Below, in pieces: positions 5,225 through 5,890 of a stretch of DNA of 5,890 nucleotides (positions within the stretch are counted from its first letter, which is position 1; every line of letters starts with the position of its first letter). Location: assembly GCA_018610095.1 (NCBI GenBank), contig JAHEOB010000028.1, forward strand, positions 1-5,890, given 5' to 3'. Below the pieces are notes generated by a model. That model did not search any database, had not been told where the DNA came from, and worked only from the letters and a program-made list of their open reading frames with translations. A program made the position numbers and the translations under genes. The stretch is from Halothece sp. MAG (GTDB lineage Bacteria; Cyanobacteriota; Cyanobacteriia; Cyanobacteriales; Rubidibacteraceae).

Positions 5225-5890
5225 ATGATACTTTCTGGAACAGTTATCTTGGATTCATCTACTATAGTCCAAGATGGAGCTATTGTAATTGAAGGCTCGC
5301 AGATTGAAGCAGTTGGCAAGCGGGCAGATTTGGTTGAGCAGTATCCCGATCGCCATGAAGAACGCTACGACATCCTCATGCCCGGTCAGGTTGGCGCACA
5401 CATCCACTCGGTCCAGAGTCTCGGTCGAGGACTTGCAGACGACGTCGATCTGATAGATTGGTTGTTCGAACATATTCTTCCGATGGAGTCTGCGCTCTCC
5501 AGAGATCGGATGGAAATTGCTGCGAAACTGGGCTATCTCGAACTCATTGAGAGCGGTACTACCACAGCAATCGACCATCTCTCTGTGGCTAATGCCGAAT
5601 ACGCTTTTGAAGCTGCAGGCGAGCTAGGAATTCGTGGCGTGCTTGGCAAGGTGTTAATGGACCAGTATTCGCCTCAAGGACTCCTTGAAAGCACTGATCG
5701 AGCACTTGCAGAGACGGAACGGCTCATCCAGCAGTATCACGGTGCCTTTCAGGATCGAATCCGGTATGCCGTCACGCCACGCTTTGCCGTTTCCTGCTCC
5801 GAGAAGTGCTTGCGCGGATCCCGGGAACTAGCAGACAAATATAAAGGCGTACGCATCCACACCCATGCTAGCGAGAACCGTAGCGAGATC
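5225..5890 (+). CDS. TRZ/ATZ-family amidohydrolase, N-terminal part
   Basis: The frame runs from the ATG at 5225 to the window edge, 222 codons, with the C-terminal half missing. It matches metal-dependent hydrolases of the cytosine deaminase / TrzN / AtzA / guanine deaminase group. An N-terminal beta-sandwich (MILSGTVILD...VIEGSQIEAVG) leads into MPGQVGAHIHS, whose H59 and H61 are the first metal ligands. LGRGLADDVDLIDWL (66-80), ESGTTTAIDH (109-118), TPRFAVSCS (184-192) and HTHASEN (212-218) follow, with H214 the next metal ligand and E217 the expected catalytic acid. The last metal histidine and aspartate would lie beyond the edge. The family deaminates or dechlorinates N-heterocycles; the substrate cannot be told here. 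Glutamine in PGQV replaces the usual aromatic or aliphatic residue. No signal peptide. It begins one base after the cupin stop, with GGATGG four to five bases upstream as a weak ribosome site. It is GC-richer than the minus-strand genes. Confidence 0.9.
   Translation, partial: MILSGTVILDSSTIVQDGAIVIEGSQIEAVGKRADLVEQYPDRHEERYDILMPGQVGAHIHSVQSLGRGLADDVDLIDWLFEHILPMESALSRDRMEIAAKLGYLELIESGTTTAIDHLSVANAEYAFEAAGELGIRGVLGKVLMDQYSPQGLLESTDRALAETERLIQQYHGAFQDRIRYAVTPRFAVSCSEKCLRGSRELADKYKGVRIHTHASENRSEI

Noticed and set aside
5255..5578. Minus-strand 107-codon open frame
   Set aside because: It is antisense to the conserved N-terminal half of the amidohydrolase; its openness is a by-product of that gene.

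Overview
This window looks like bacterial chromosome, most likely cyanobacterial. That is an inference from gene content: a GH3-family acyl acid-amido synthetase, a CrtX-like glycosyltransferase and what reads as an IS200/IS605 (TnpB-type) remnant. I see no rRNA, tRNA, CRISPR array or perfect HIP1 octamer (GCGATCGC), so the assignment is tentative.

The left two thirds are read on the minus strand. From right to left they hold a GT1-type glycosyltransferase (2996-4267), a GH3 adenylating ligase (1068-2819) and the N-terminal 210 codons of a calcium-activated nucleotidase/apyrase of the CANT1 family (1-632), which runs off the left edge. Glycosyltransferase and ligase are 176 bases apart and may form a conjugation pair: one adds a sugar, the other joins an acyl acid to an amine. 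Both are AT-rich (sampled 60-base lines near 30-33% GC). The apyrase is separated from the ligase by 435 bases without a gene. About 230 of these look like the decayed right end of an IS200/IS605 element, lying directly against the apyrase ribosome binding site.

The right third is read on the plus strand, divergent from the glycosyltransferase: an unrecognised 97-residue acidic protein (4452-4745), a single-domain cupin (4804-5223) and the first 222 codons of a TRZ/ATZ-type amidohydrolase (5225 to the right edge). Cupin and amidohydrolase are one base apart and almost certainly co-translated; the 97-residue gene is 58 bases upstream and may belong to the same transcript. The amidohydrolase is clearly richer in GC (a sampled line is 55%) than the minus-strand pair, so the window joins blocks of different history. 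The 184-base divergent intergenic region holds a compact inverted repeat able to fold as a three-way junction.

I do not see proof of a new biological system. The best candidates for a second look are the glycosyltransferase-GH3 pair, the apyrase leader apparently built from a transposon end, and the cupin-amidohydrolase operon.
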